This document shows, piece by piece, positions 24,277 through 33,607 of a stretch of DNA of 64,000 bases. A program made the translations under genes and the position numbers. The notes under the pieces are model-generated. The model saw nothing but the letters and a program-made list of their open reading frames with translations, searched no databases and was not told where the DNA came from. Location of the stretch: assembly GCA_004557905.1 (NCBI GenBank), contig SFFH01000010.1, forward strand, positions 1 to 64,000, in the 5' to 3' direction. The first letter of the stretch is position 1. Each line of letters begins with the position of its first letter. Source of the stretch: Clostridiales bacterium. GTDB taxonomy: Bacteria; Bacillota; Clostridia; Christensenellales; Aristaeellaceae.

Positions 24277-25983
24277 ATGGCGGAAGAAATCAAAGAGAAG
24301 AGCAACTTTATCTGGGAAGCAATCAAGTCGGACCTGGCTGAGGGCAAAAACGGCGGCCGCGTCCAAACCCGTTTCCCGCCCGAGCCCAACGGCTATCTGC
24401 ATATCGGCCATGTGAAGGCGCTCACCGTGGACTTCGCCACCGCGGAAAAATTCGGCGGCGTCTGCAACCTGCGCTTCGACGATACCAACCCCACCAAGGA
24501 AAAGGAAGAATTTGTCGAGGCCATCAAGGACGACATCCACTGGCTCGGCTTTGAATACGGCGCCGTCTACTACGCCAGCGAGCAGTACGATCAGATCTTT
24601 GAATATGCATGCGATCTGATCCGCCGCGGCCTGGCCTATGTGGACGACCTGTCCAAGGAGGAGATGCGCGCCTACCGCGGCACCCTCAAGGAGCCGGGCA
24701 AAAACTCTCCCTACCGCGACCGCACGCCCGAGGAGAACATGGACCTCTTCCTGCGCATGAAGAACGGCGAGTTCCCGGAGGGCTCCCGCACCCTGCGCGC
24801 GAAGATCGACATGGCCTCCCCGAACATCAACCTGCGCGATCCGGCCATCTACCGCATCAAGTACGCCACGCATCACCGCACCGGCGACAAGTGGTGCATC
24901 TACCCGATGTACGACTTCGCGCACCCGATCGGCGACGCGCTGGAGGGCGTGACCCACTCCCTGTGCTCGCTGGAGTACGAGATTCACCGCCCGCTGTATG
25001 ACTGGGTGGTGAACGTCTGCGGCTTTGAACAGAAGCCCCGCCAGATCGAGTTTGCCCGCCTGAACCTCACCAACACGGTCATGAGCAAGCGCAAGCTGCG
25101 CAAGCTGGTTGAGGAGCATCACGTCGCGGGCTGGGACGATCCGCGCATGCCCACGCTGGCCGGCATGCGCCGCCGCGGCTACACCTCCGCCGCCGTGCGC
25201 GACTTCATCGACCGCATCGGCGTTTCGAAGGCGGACTCCACCGTCGATCACCGTCTGCTCGAGTACTGCGTGCGCAACGACCTGGGCGAGGTCGCCCCGC
25301 GCGCCATGGCGGTGCTCGATCCGGTCAAGGTTGTGCTCACCAACATTCCGGAGGGCACGGTCGAGCTGTGCGAGATCGAGAACCATCCCAAGAAGCCGGA
25401 GATGGGCACGCACCAGATTCCGCTCACCCGCGAGATCTACATCGAGCGCGAGGACTTCATGATCGACGCGCCCAAGAAGTACTTCCGCCTCAAGCCCGAC
25501 GGCGAGGTTCGCCTCAAGGGCGCGTACATCATCAAGTGCGAACGCTACGACGTGGACGAGGCCGGCAACGTGACCTGCATCTACTGCACCGTCGATCCGA
25601 CCAGCAAGTCCGGCTCCGAGGGCGCGGACCGCAAGGTCAAGGGCACGATCCACTGGGTCAGCGCCGAGCAGAACGTGCCGCTGACGGCGCGCCTGTACGA
25701 TGTGCTGATCCTTGATGAAAAGCCCGAGGAGGCCCCCGCCGAGGCGGCCGAGGACGAGGATGCCGAGGAGGCCGCCGCGAGCGACGATTTCCTGCGTCAG
25801 GTCAACCCGGATTCCCTCAAGGTCGTCAACGGCTACGGCGAGCCGTGGCTCGCGGAGGCGAAGGTCGGCGACAGCTTCCAGTTCCTGCGCACCGCCTACT
25901 TCTGCAAGGACAAGGACTCCACCGATGAAAAGGCCGTGTTCAACCGCGTCGTGACGCTCAAGGACAGCTTCAAGCTCGACTAA
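24277..25983 (+). CDS. glnS: Glutaminyl-tRNA synthetase
   Basis: This class I synthetase charges tRNA-Gln directly. The 568-residue protein has RFPPEPNGYLHIGHVKAL with HIGH at residues 42-45, LRFDDTNP, and the KMSKS variant VMSKRKL. The C-terminal anticodon-binding beta barrels contain an inserted acidic A/E-rich stretch (about 485-505). AAGGAGGG lies 6 bases before ATG at 24277. Many Bacillota lack GlnRS and use GatCAB, so its presence beside gltX is a lineage marker. Confidence 0.97.
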   Translation: MAEEIKEKSNFIWEAIKSDLAEGKNGGRVQTRFPPEPNGYLHIGHVKALTVDFATAEKFGGVCNLRFDDTNPTKEKEEFVEAIKDDIHWLGFEYGAVYYASEQYDQIFEYACDLIRRGLAYVDDLSKEEMRAYRGTLKEPGKNSPYRDRTPEENMDLFLRMKNGEFPEGSRTLRAKIDMASPNINLRDPAIYRIKYATHHRTGDKWCIYPMYDFAHPIGDALEGVTHSLCSLEYEIHRPLYDWVVNVCGFEQKPRQIEFARLNLTNTVMSKRKLRKLVEEHHVAGWDDPRMPTLAGMRRRGYTSAAVRDFIDRIGVSKADSTVDHRLLEYCVRNDLGEVAPRAMAVLDPVKVVLTNIPEGTVELCEIENHPKKPEMGTHQIPLTREIYIEREDFMIDAPKKYFRLKPDGEVRLKGAYIIKCERYDVDEAGNVTCIYCTVDPTSKSGSEGADRKVKGTIHWVSAEQNVPLTARLYDVLILDEKPEEAPAEAAEDEDAEEAAASDDFLRQVNPDSLKVVNGYGEPWLAEAKVGDSFQFLRTAYFCKDKDSTDEKAVFNRVVTLKDSFKLD

Positions 25984-26083
25984 GAGTAAAGAGGTTACGT
26001 TAGAGCCGCAGGTGTCAATCTCTGTCCGGGGGCGAGTCTCCCAGACCCTGCCTTGCTTCGCGCCAATATCTAAGTAACTTATT

Positions 26084-26111
26084 GATGAGGACGGCTATTG
26101 CCGTTCTCATC
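26084..26111 (+). promoter_or_regulatory. Hairpin before the GNAT gene
   Basis: GATGAGGACGGC and GCCGTTCTCATC form a 12-bp stem with one G-T pair around TATT. It lies 27 bases before the GNAT start, with no T-run, so it is not a standard terminator. Confidence 0.4.
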
Positions 26112-26138
26112 AAAACTATTAAAGAAGGAGGTTTTCGC

Positions 26139-26642
26139 ATGGATATTACACTTCGCCCGCTGTCCGTCAATGATGGTTCGGACATCTACGAAATGCTTCA
26201 GGAGATTCCTGCTAAAGAAAACGGCTACATTAACTCACAGCATGGCATATCGTATGAAGAGTATAAAGCCTGGCTTATCCGTGCGGAAGCCGACGCACGT
26301 AAAACAGAGATTGAGGACGGCTGGCGTGTGCCACAGAGCACCTATTGGCTTTATGTCAATGGGTATCCTGTCGGTGTCGCCAAGCTGCGCCATTTCCTGA
26401 CGGATAAGCTCTGTGAGGAAGGCGGTCATATCGGCTATGCCATCCGCCCCTGCCAACGAGGAAAGGGTTATGGAAAAGCGCTTTTGCGACTGCTTCTCCC
26501 GCACGGCAAAGAACACGGCATAGATCATGCGCTCATTACTGTCCAGAATGACAACGCCGCCTCCATTCGTGTTGCATTACAAAATGGCGGCAGAATTGAA
26601 AAAGCCAACAACATCCGTCATTATATCTGGATTGACTGCTAA
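26139..26642 (+). CDS. GNAT family N-acetyltransferase
   Basis: This is an acetyl-CoA dependent acyltransferase of 167 residues. The acetyl-CoA loop is RPCQRGKGYGKALLRLLL, preceded by a beta-strand core (VGVAKLRHFL) and followed by ALITVQNDNAASIRVALQNGG, the usual asparagine block of this group. AAGGAGG lies 7 bases before the ATG. Base use is clearly richer in A and T than in glnS and gltX on either side, with many A/T third positions, and the flanks are also AT-rich. Recent acquisition between the two synthetase genes is likely. The substrate is unknown. Confidence 0.85.
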   Translation: MDITLRPLSVNDGSDIYEMLQEIPAKENGYINSQHGISYEEYKAWLIRAEADARKTEIEDGWRVPQSTYWLYVNGYPVGVAKLRHFLTDKLCEEGGHIGYAIRPCQRGKGYGKALLRLLLPHGKEHGIDHALITVQNDNAASIRVALQNGGRIEKANNIRHYIWIDC

Positions 26643-26670
26643 ATCCTATCATAGAAAGAGGTACAACACC

Positions 26671-28218
26671 ATGTCCACCGAAGTCCGCACGCGCTTTGCG
26701 CCGAGCCCGACCGGCTATATGCATCTGGGCAACCTGCGCACCGCGCTGTATACCTATCTCTGGGCGCGCCGCAACGGCGGCAAGTTCATCCTGCGCATCG
26801 AGGATACCGATCAGGAGCGCGAGGTGAAGGGCGCCGTCGACGTCATCTACAACTCCATGAAGACCGCCGGTCTGATCCACGATGAAGGCCCGGATGTCGG
26901 CGGCCCCTGCGGCCCGTACATTCAGTCCGAGCGCAAGAACCTGTACCTGCCCTACGCGAAGGAGCTGGTCGAAAAGGGCGGCGCGTACTATTGCTTCTGC
27001 ACCAAGGAGCGCCTGGATGAGGAGCGCGCCAAGGCGGAGGCCAAGGGCGAGACCTTCAAGTATGACAAGCACTGCCTGCACCTGAGCAAGGAAGAGGTCG
27101 AGGCGCGCATCGCTGCCGGCGAGCCCTACGTCATCCGCCAGAACATCCCCACCGAGGGCAAGGCGAGCTTTGACGACGTCATCTACGGTCACGTCGAGGT
27201 GGACTGCGACACGCTGGATGACAACGTGCTCATCAAGGCGGACGGCCTGCCGACCTACAACTTCGCCAACGTCATCGACGATCACCTGATGGGCATCACC
27301 CACGTCATGCGCGGCAACGAGTACCTCTCCTCCGCGCCCAAGTACAACCTGCTCTACGAGGCTTTCGGCTGGACGCCGCCGCTGTACGTTCACCTGACCC
27401 CGGTCATGGTGGAGGGCACGCTGCGTGACAAGAAGACCGGCGTGTACACGATGGAAACCGACGAGAAGGGCAACGTCGTGCTCGATGAGAACGGCGAGCC
27501 GAAGAAGGCGATCGTCAAGCGCAAGATGTCCAAGAGCCAGGGCGATCCCTCCTTTGAGGACCTGTTGGCCGAGGGCTATCTGGTCGAGGCGATCATCAAC
27601 TACCTCGTGCTGCTCGGCTGGAGCCCGCGCGGCGAGCGCGAGTTCTACACGCTCAAGGAGCTCGAAGAGATCTTCGATCTCGAGGGTCTGTCCAAGAGCC
27701 CGTCCTTCTTTGACTACGGCAAGATGAAGTGGTTCAACGCCGAGTACATCCGCAAGCTCACCCCCGAGCAGTTTGAGGAGAAGGCGACGCCGTGGCTCGC
27801 GAAGGTGCTCGACCCGGCGAAGTTCGACTTTAAGCGCATCTGCGAGCTGACGCAGGCCCGCACGGAGGTCTTCTCCCAGCTGCCGGGCATGGTCGATTTC
27901 CTCGCCGAGATGCCGGAGCTCGACATGGCGCTGTTCACCAACAAGAAGAGCAAGTCCACCCCGGAGACCTCCAAGGCCGCGCTTGAGTTTATCCGGCCCA
28001 TTCTGGCGGGCATCACGGACTGGACGGAGGCGAACCTGCACGATGTGGTCATGGAAGCCATCCCGCAGTCCGGCATGAAGAACGCTACCGTGCTCTGGCC
28101 GCTGCGCATCGCGATCACCGGCCGCGCGGCCACCCCGGGCGGCGCGTTCGAGATGGCCTACCTGCTGGGCAGGGACGAGACCATGAAGCGCCTGGACGCC
28201 GCGATGGCGAAGCTGTAA
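26671..28218 (+). CDS. gltX: Glutamyl-tRNA synthetase
   Basis: This class I synthetase charges tRNA-Glu. The 515-residue protein opens MSTEVRTRFAPSPTGYMHLG, where HLGN is the HIGH-type motif, followed by LRIEDTDQ. KMSKS is exact in KRKMSKSQGD near residue 288, and an alpha-helical anticodon domain follows. The site AGAGGT lies 8 bases before ATG at 26671. A strong terminator follows directly. Its distance of 28 bases from the GNAT stop suggests shared transcription. Confidence 0.97.
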   Translation: MSTEVRTRFAPSPTGYMHLGNLRTALYTYLWARRNGGKFILRIEDTDQEREVKGAVDVIYNSMKTAGLIHDEGPDVGGPCGPYIQSERKNLYLPYAKELVEKGGAYYCFCTKERLDEERAKAEAKGETFKYDKHCLHLSKEEVEARIAAGEPYVIRQNIPTEGKASFDDVIYGHVEVDCDTLDDNVLIKADGLPTYNFANVIDDHLMGITHVMRGNEYLSSAPKYNLLYEAFGWTPPLYVHLTPVMVEGTLRDKKTGVYTMETDEKGNVVLDENGEPKKAIVKRKMSKSQGDPSFEDLLAEGYLVEAIINYLVLLGWSPRGEREFYTLKELEEIFDLEGLSKSPSFFDYGKMKWFNAEYIRKLTPEQFEEKATPWLAKVLDPAKFDFKRICELTQARTEVFSQLPGMVDFLAEMPELDMALFTNKKSKSTPETSKAALEFIRPILAGITDWTEANLHDVVMEAIPQSGMKNATVLWPLRIAITGRAATPGGAFEMAYLLGRDETMKRLDAAMAKL

Positions 28219-28227
28219 ATGATACAC

Positions 28228-28260
28228 GCCCGTCCCGATTCGATCGGGACGGGCTTTTTT
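28228..28260 (+). terminator. Terminator after gltX
   Basis: A perfect 11-bp stem GCCCGTCCCGA with its complement, 5-base loop, then TTTTTT. Confidence 0.92.
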
Positions 28261-28330
28261 CATGATTTTCTGTTTTGAACGAAACTTCCGCTTTTCTCCT
28301 TCGTCTGTATGGATAAAGGAGGTTTTTCCT

Positions 28331-28990
28331 ATGAAACAACGCATGCTCTCTCTGCTTTCAGCGCTGCTTCTCTGCCTTGCGCTGCCCGCGCAGGCGGAAA
28401 TCCGCTTTGAACACGCGGCATTTGACGGACAGGAGGTTCAGGTCAACCTCTCCATCGCATCCGAAACAACGCCCGTGTACATCATTCTGGATCAGATCGC
28501 GTTGGGTGGTCTTCCTTTTGATGAAAACAGCAGCGATTTCGCCGATGGCTGGCTGGGCTATCCGAGCGATGCCCACAGCATGCCCTGCACGTTCACCGTT
28601 CCCCTTGACGAAGGCTTCGTCCGCCCGTCCGTCGAAGACAGTGCCTCGGCTTTTGAAAGACTCCGATGCGCGCTCAGTCAATCCGGCCAGTTGGACGTCT
28701 CCTTCCGGATCACGCTGCTCGAGCCCGGGAAGCAGATTGTGAAGGTGGATACCGCATTCCACGGGGACAGCACCGCCACTTGGCAGCGCATTGATGAGAT
28801 TGCGGCGGGCGGCGATACGCCCGTGGAAAGCGAGCAACCCTATACGGCGCTCATATCCAGGCAAGCTTTCCAATCCGTCCGCTGCGGCGAACCTATCGGC
28901 TTCCCGCTCGGCAGCGTCAGCGTCCTGCAGGAATACGCCAATATGCGCGTGGTGGAGCAGCAGGTCATCTGCTTCTCCGTTCACGAATGA
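28331..28990 (+). CDS. Secreted protein of unknown function
   Basis: This 219-residue protein has a clear signal peptide (MKQRMLSLLSALLLCLALPAQA) with cleavage after AQA. The mature part is beta-rich and acidic with no second membrane segment; I recognise no domain. GGAGG lies 8 bases before the ATG. It is a single gene between the gltX terminator and its own bidirectional terminator. No promoter was identified with certainty. Confidence 0.65.
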   Translation: MKQRMLSLLSALLLCLALPAQAEIRFEHAAFDGQEVQVNLSIASETTPVYIILDQIALGGLPFDENSSDFADGWLGYPSDAHSMPCTFTVPLDEGFVRPSVEDSASAFERLRCALSQSGQLDVSFRITLLEPGKQIVKVDTAFHGDSTATWQRIDEIAAGGDTPVESEQPYTALISRQAFQSVRCGEPIGFPLGSVSVLQEYANMRVVEQQVICFSVHE

Positions 28991-29021
28991 GGCCGTCGCA
29001 AGAGCAACAGCAGCAAATAGA

Positions 29022-29064
29022 AAAGCCCTTTCCTCCGCAGCTCTGCGGAAGAAAGGACTTTTTC
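29022..29064. terminator. Bidirectional terminator
   Basis: A long stem (AAAGCCCTTTC, CCGCAG with CTGCGG, GAAAGGACTTTTT) lies between the convergent secreted-protein gene and punA. T-runs follow on both strands. Confidence 0.8.
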
Positions 29065-29096
29065 GTTTTGCTCGGATAAAGACCAACGAGAAGCCA

Positions 29097-29912
29097 TTAC
29101 AGCTTCGCTATCACCCCGTCCAGCAGCCCCTTGAACCGCTCCTTCACGCGGTTGGCCGTCTCGGTGACCTCCTCGTGGCACAGCGGCTGATCGAGGATGC
29201 CCGCGGCCATATTGGTGATGCAGCTGATGCCCAGCACGCGCATGCCGCAGTGCCGGGCGGCCTGCGCCTCCGGCACGGTGCTCATGCCCACCGCGTCCGC
29301 ACCGAGGATGCGCGCCATGCGGATCTCCGCCGGCGTCTCGTAGCACGGGCCGGGGAACTGGCAGTACACGCCCTCCTGAAGGGTGAAGCCCTGCGCCTTC
29401 GCCGTCTCGTGCGCCAACGCGCGCAGCTCCTTGTCAAACACACAGCTCATGTCCGGGAAGCGCGGGCCGAATTCATCCAGGTTCTTCCCCATCAGCGGGT
29501 TCACGCCGGTCAGCGTCAGGTAATCGGAGATCACCATCAGGTCGCCTGGCGCGAAGGACAGGTTCACGCCGCCGCAGGCGTTGGTGACGATCAGCGTCTT
29601 TACACCCATCATCTTCATCACGCGCACCGGCAGCACCACGTCCTGCATGGTGTAGCCCTCGTAGTAGTGGAAGCGGCCCTGCATCATCACCACGCGCTTG
29701 CCGTGCAGCGTGCCGCACACCAGCATGCCCGCGTGCCCCGGCACGGTCGAGCGCGGAAAGCCGGGGATAACGCTGTACGGCAGACACAGTGCGTCCGCCA
29801 TCGACTCGGCGTACTCGCCCAGGCCGCTGCCCAGAATCACGCCAATCTCCGCTGTGCCCAGTGTTTCCATCACCGTCTCAGCAGCTGTTTCAATCCGTTT
29901 CATCTCGTCCAT
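29097..29912 (-). CDS. punA: Purine-nucleoside phosphorylase
   Basis: This is a trimeric-type PNP of 271 residues that splits inosine or guanosine with phosphate. Family blocks are GVILGSGLGEYAESM, GRFHYYEGY, VTNACGGVNLSFAPGDLMVI and DAVGMSTVPEAQAARH. AAAGGAGG lies 7 bases before the ATG, which overlaps the RluA stop by one base (TGATG). With deoB two genes upstream it forms a nucleoside salvage set: PNP yields ribose- or deoxyribose-1-phosphate and DeoB isomerises it. Confidence 0.95.
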   Translation of the reverse strand: MDEMKRIETAAETVMETLGTAEIGVILGSGLGEYAESMADALCLPYSVIPGFPRSTVPGHAGMLVCGTLHGKRVVMMQGRFHYYEGYTMQDVVLPVRVMKMMGVKTLIVTNACGGVNLSFAPGDLMVISDYLTLTGVNPLMGKNLDEFGPRFPDMSCVFDKELRALAHETAKAQGFTLQEGVYCQFPGPCYETPAEIRMARILGADAVGMSTVPEAQAARHCGMRVLGISCITNMAAGILDQPLCHEEVTETANRVKERFKGLLDGVIAKL

Positions 29913-30514
29913 CACATAGCCTCCTTTGCATCCGCCCAAGGCGGATACGCCTCAAAGCTCCTCATTTTTCCCCTGTACGGGAACGTCAGACGGCAGGAGA
30001 AGAGCATCGGCGCGTTCGCCTCGTCACGGGAGCCGTACTTGTGGTCGCCTACCAGCGGATAGCCGCGGCTGGCAAACTGTACGCGAATCTGGTGGCTTCG
30101 GCCCGTATGCAGCCGAATGCGCACCAGCGAAGTCTCGCCCGCGCGCAGCAGCCGGTATTCAAGCCGCGCCTTCTTCACGCCGCCGCGCATCCGACCCACG
30201 ACGAATACCTTGTTTTTGCCCGAATCCTTGAAGAGCAGATCCTCCCAGTCGCCTGTTTCCGGCGGCGTGCCGTGCACCATGGCCACATATTCCTTGACCA
30301 TGCTCCCGTCCTGAATCGCGCGGGACAGGCTTGCCGCCGCCTGCTTCGTTCTGGCATAGACCATCACGCCGCCAACGTTCAGATCGAGCCGGTGCACCGG
30401 ATAGAATGCGCCGCCCAACTGCGCTTCCAGTGCCGCAGGTACCGCCGCCTGCGCATCCAGCCCCACCGGCTTGACGAGGACGGCGATGTCGCGATCTTCA
30501 TACAGAATCTCCAT
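29912..30514 (-). CDS. RluA-type pseudouridine synthase
   Basis: This 200-residue protein has the catalytic block HRLDLNVGGVMVYART (Asp in HRLD) and the family tail LVRIRLHTGRSHQIRVQFA. It lacks an S4 domain, so it is the short RluA/YqcB-like form acting on rRNA or tRNA; the target cannot be named. The ATG lies 4 bases after the deoB stop with no strong ribosome site, which suggests coupled translation. Confidence 0.9.
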   Translation of the reverse strand: MEILYEDRDIAVLVKPVGLDAQAAVPAALEAQLGGAFYPVHRLDLNVGGVMVYARTKQAAASLSRAIQDGSMVKEYVAMVHGTPPETGDWEDLLFKDSGKNKVFVVGRMRGGVKKARLEYRLLRAGETSLVRIRLHTGRSHQIRVQFASRGYPLVGDHKYGSRDEANAPMLFSCRLTFPYRGKMRSFEAYPPWADAKEAM

Positions 30515-30518
30515 GCGC

Positions 30519-31688
30519 TTACAGAATCCGATCAAGCATTGAGGTGCCCTTGAGCGTGTTTTCGACGCCGAAGAAATCCAGCACCGTCGCGCTCAGATCG
30601 GCATATGTCTCGCGCACGCCGAGGTTCACGCCGCGCTTTGCGTGCTTGCCCCACACCAGCACCGGCACATGCTCGCGCGTGTGGTCCGTGCCCGTATGGC
30701 AGGGATCGCAGCCGTGATCCGCGGTCAGGATCAGCAGGTCGTCCTCGCCCATCAGCTCCATGAGCTGCGGGATCTGCGCGTCGAAGGTCTCAAGCGCCTT
30801 GGCGTAACCGTTCACGTCGCGGCGATGGCCGTACACCATGTCAAAGTCCACGAGGTTCACGAACAGCAGTCCGTCAAAATCCTCCCGCATCGCGGCAAAC
30901 GTCGCCTCCATGCAGGCCGCGTTGCCTGCGGCATGGTTCGACTTGGTGATGCCGCGCAGGCAGAAGATGTCCTCGATCTTGCCCACGCCGTACACCGTCT
31001 TTCCGTGCCGGCTGAGCAGGTCGCACAGGGTGGTCGGCGGTACGGCGCTGAAATCCCTGCGGCCGCCGGTGCGCTTGAACGCGCCGGCCTTCTCCCCCAC
31101 GAACGGGCGCGCAATCACGCGGCCCACCTCCAGCTCGCCGGTAAGCATCTCGCGTGCGATTTCGCAGTCCCGGTACAGCTCGGGAAGCGGCACGACGGCC
31201 TCGTTCGCTGCAATCTGGAACACGCTGTCCGCCGAGGTATAGACGATCAGCTTGCCGGTCCGGATATGCTCCTCGCCCAGCTCATCGAGAATCGCCGTGC
31301 CGGAGGCCGGCTTGTTGCCCAGCGTGCCGCGGCCCGTCGCCCGCTCAAAGCGTGTGATAAAGTCCTGCGGAAAGCCGTTGGGGAACGTCGGGAACGGGCG
31401 CGAAAGCTGCACGCCGGCAATCTCCCAGTGGCCGGTCGTCGTGTCCTTGCCCGCCGAAACCTCCTTGAGCTTGCCGTACGCGCCCTCCGGCGCCTCCACA
31501 CCGCCAAAGCTAACGCCGTCGATGTTGCCCAGACCCAGCCGCATCATGTTCGGAATCTGCGGATGGCAGGCGTGCACAATGTGGCCCAGCGTATCCGCGC
31601 CCGTGTCGCCATAGTTGGCCGCATCCGCCAGCGCGCCGATGCCCACGCTGTCCAGCACAATCAGAATTGCCTTTTTCCATCCGGACAT
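30519..31688 (-). CDS. deoB: Phosphopentomutase
   Basis: This enzyme of the alkaline phosphatase fold interconverts (deoxy)ribose-1- and 5-phosphate. The 389-residue protein has the metal motif ILIVLDSVGIGALADA at the N-terminus, KDTTTGHWEIAG with the catalytic threonine, and the late metal block LTADHGCDPCHTGTDHTRE. The length is typical. The ribosome site before ATG at 31688 is weak. It follows spo0A by 28 bases and leads into RluA and punA. Confidence 0.96.
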   Translation of the reverse strand: MSGWKKAILIVLDSVGIGALADAANYGDTGADTLGHIVHACHPQIPNMMRLGLGNIDGVSFGGVEAPEGAYGKLKEVSAGKDTTTGHWEIAGVQLSRPFPTFPNGFPQDFITRFERATGRGTLGNKPASGTAILDELGEEHIRTGKLIVYTSADSVFQIAANEAVVPLPELYRDCEIAREMLTGELEVGRVIARPFVGEKAGAFKRTGGRRDFSAVPPTTLCDLLSRHGKTVYGVGKIEDIFCLRGITKSNHAAGNAACMEATFAAMREDFDGLLFVNLVDFDMVYGHRRDVNGYAKALETFDAQIPQLMELMGEDDLLILTADHGCDPCHTGTDHTREHVPVLVWGKHAKRGVNLGVRETYADLSATVLDFFGVENTLKGTSMLDRIL

Positions 31689-31716
31689 GCGCCGTCCGGC
31701 GCTGAACGCTTTATCG

Positions 31717-32484
31717 TTACGCCACCCGCATGCGCTGCACGAGCATGCCGATGATCTGCGCGTTGGTGGGCTTGCCCCTGGCGGGATCAAGCGTGTTGCC
31801 GAACAGCCCGTACACGCCGCGCGCTGCTGCCGCGTCCATCGTGCTCTCCACCGCGTGGCGGATGAGCCGCTCCACGCTCTGCGGGGTCGTGCCAAAGCGC
31901 TCGGCAATCGGCTGATACAGCCGCTTGCCCACGGCGAACAGGCGGGCCTCGTTCTCATAGGCCAGCGCAGATGCCCAAGCCAGATAGGTAAAGCCCTTCA
32001 GCTGATCATGCATGCCCATCGCGTCCAGCAGCACGCAGGCTTGCTGATACGGCGCATGCGCTGCCTCCCAGTCGATGAAATGATCGATCTCGTTCATCTG
32101 CGTCACCAGCGCAGCGCGCAGCTCCTCCCGCTGCCAGGGCACGTGCACCACTGCACGCGCGCCGCGCCTGCGAAAGCCCTCGTCGGAAAACGGCATCATC
32201 GAGCCGCCGATGACCCGCGGCATGCGGTCGCCCAGCATCTCATGCAGACAGTCCACCACGCCGAGGCCATCCATGCCCGGGAGCATCGCATCGATGACCA
32301 GGATGTCCGGCGCACACTGCCTGCTGCTGCTCAGCACCGCGCGGCCGTCCGTGACGATCTGCATCGTGCAGTGCTCGCCGTCGTCCAGCTCCCGCTTCAG
32401 ACTCTCCGCCACGCGCCTGTCGCGTACAGCGCAGAGGATATTCACCTTGCCCAGCACATTGACTGCCCGCCTTTCGCCCCTCAT
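31717..32484 (-). CDS. spo0A: Sporulation master regulator Spo0A
   Basis: This response regulator starts sporulation. The receiver domain (about 10-125) holds the phosphoacceptor in DILVIDAMLPGMDG. The C-terminal Spo0A domain shows LKGFTYLAWASALA, the recognition-helix area TTPQSVERLIRHAVE, and the ending GKPTNAQIIGML. The length is 255 residues. The start is ambiguous: ATG at 32484 overlaps the spoIVB stop (ATGA), while a GTG nine codons later (VLGKVNILCAV) has AAAGGCGG upstream. The order spoIVB-spo0A is the classical one. Confidence 0.96.
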   Translation of the reverse strand: MRGERRAVNVLGKVNILCAVRDRRVAESLKRELDDGEHCTMQIVTDGRAVLSSSRQCAPDILVIDAMLPGMDGLGVVDCLHEMLGDRMPRVIGGSMMPFSDEGFRRRGARAVVHVPWQREELRAALVTQMNEIDHFIDWEAAHAPYQQACVLLDAMGMHDQLKGFTYLAWASALAYENEARLFAVGKRLYQPIAERFGTTPQSVERLIRHAVESTMDAAAARGVYGLFGNTLDPARGKPTNAQIIGMLVQRMRVA

Positions 32485-33545
32485 GCCGCCGTCTGCCGGC
32501 TCGCCATTCCGTCGCTCTGCTCCAGCATCCACTCGATGTACATGCCGTAGCCCTGCGTCGAGTCGCTCAGATAGACGTGCGTCACCGCGCCGATGATCCG
32601 CCCGTCCTGAATGATCGGGCTGCCGCTCATGCCCTGCACGATGCCGCCCGTCTTCTGAAGCAGCCTCTGATCCGTCACACGCAGAATCATGCCCTTCTGG
32701 CTCGGCTTGTCCTGCGCAAAGCAGCGCAGGATCTCCACGCTGTATTCCCTGGGGCCGTCTTCGTCGACCGTCGAGAGAATCGTCGCCTTGCCCGGATGCG
32801 CGTAGGCCCGTCCGCCCACGGGTAGCCCCTGCGGATAGAGCAGCGTCTGAGGCTGCACATCGATCGTGCCGTAGATGCCGTATGCGCAGTTGTGTGAAAG
32901 CGTGCCGATCTGCTGATTCTCCTTGAGGAAGCTGCCCCTCAGCTCCCCCGCGCGGCCGCTCTCTCCCTTCGTCACGCCGACGACGCGAGCCTGCATGATC
33001 GCGCCGTCGAGCACGGAGAGCATCTCCCCCGTGTCGCCGTCCACAATCGCATGCCCCAGCGCGCCATACGCCTGCGTCTGCGGATCAATGTAGGAAAGCG
33101 TGCCCACACCCGCCGTGCTGTCGCGCACCCAGACGCCGAGCCTGCGCCTGCCGTCCGTCTCGCTCACCGGCGCGGCAGCCTGCAGCGTGATCTCCTTGCC
33201 GCCTCGCAGCACGGAAAGCTCCACGCTGTCGCGCCCGAGGGCGCTCACCCGCCGGGCCAGCTCCTGCGCGCTGTCGACGCGCTCGCCCTGCACGGACAGG
33301 ATCACGTCGCCCACGCGCAGCGGCGTTCGGATCTCCTGCCGGCTTGCCCGCGAGACCACCAGCACGCCCTGCGTCCTGAGCGCCACGCCCACGGCCTGAC
33401 CGCCCGGAATCAGCGTGCGCACCTCGCCCACGTCCGCCTGCGCGGAGGAAACCTCCACGGTTACCCGCGTGCCCGGCCAGGCATACAGCGTCAACGCTGC
33501 CACAGCCAGCGCAATGCCCAAACGATGCCGCCTCTTCTCGTCCAT
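32481..33545 (-). CDS. spoIVB: Stage IV sporulation protease SpoIVB
   Basis: This secreted forespore serine protease signals across the inter-membrane space to activate the SpoIVF complex and hence pro-SigK processing. The 354-residue protein has an N-terminal membrane anchor (about 9-22), a PDZ domain around 85-150 (RVGDVILSVQGERVDS), and a catalytic domain with ALGHAIVDGDTG (His) and QGMSGSPIIQDG (Ser). GGAGG lies 7 bases before ATG. A possible sigma-G promoter is upstream. The stop overlaps spo0A. Confidence 0.95.
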   Translation of the reverse strand: MDEKRRHRLGIALAVAALTLYAWPGTRVTVEVSSAQADVGEVRTLIPGGQAVGVALRTQGVLVVSRASRQEIRTPLRVGDVILSVQGERVDSAQELARRVSALGRDSVELSVLRGGKEITLQAAAPVSETDGRRRLGVWVRDSTAGVGTLSYIDPQTQAYGALGHAIVDGDTGEMLSVLDGAIMQARVVGVTKGESGRAGELRGSFLKENQQIGTLSHNCAYGIYGTIDVQPQTLLYPQGLPVGGRAYAHPGKATILSTVDEDGPREYSVEILRCFAQDKPSQKGMILRVTDQRLLQKTGGIVQGMSGSPIIQDGRIIGAVTHVYLSDSTQGYGMYIEWMLEQSDGMASRQTAA

Positions 33546-33576
33546 CTCTCTGCCTCCATGAATGGTCTTCATGGAC

Positions 33577-33606
33577 AGCATGAGCGGCCCGGGCGGCAAT
33601 TATCCC
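33577..33606 (-). promoter_or_regulatory. Candidate sigma-G promoter of spoIVB
   Basis: Minus-strand GGGATA, an 18-base spacer and CATGCT resemble the forespore promoter pattern (TGMATA and CATAMTA). The match is partial, and spoIVB is a known sigma-G target in Bacillus. Confidence 0.35.
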
Positions 33607-33607
33607 G

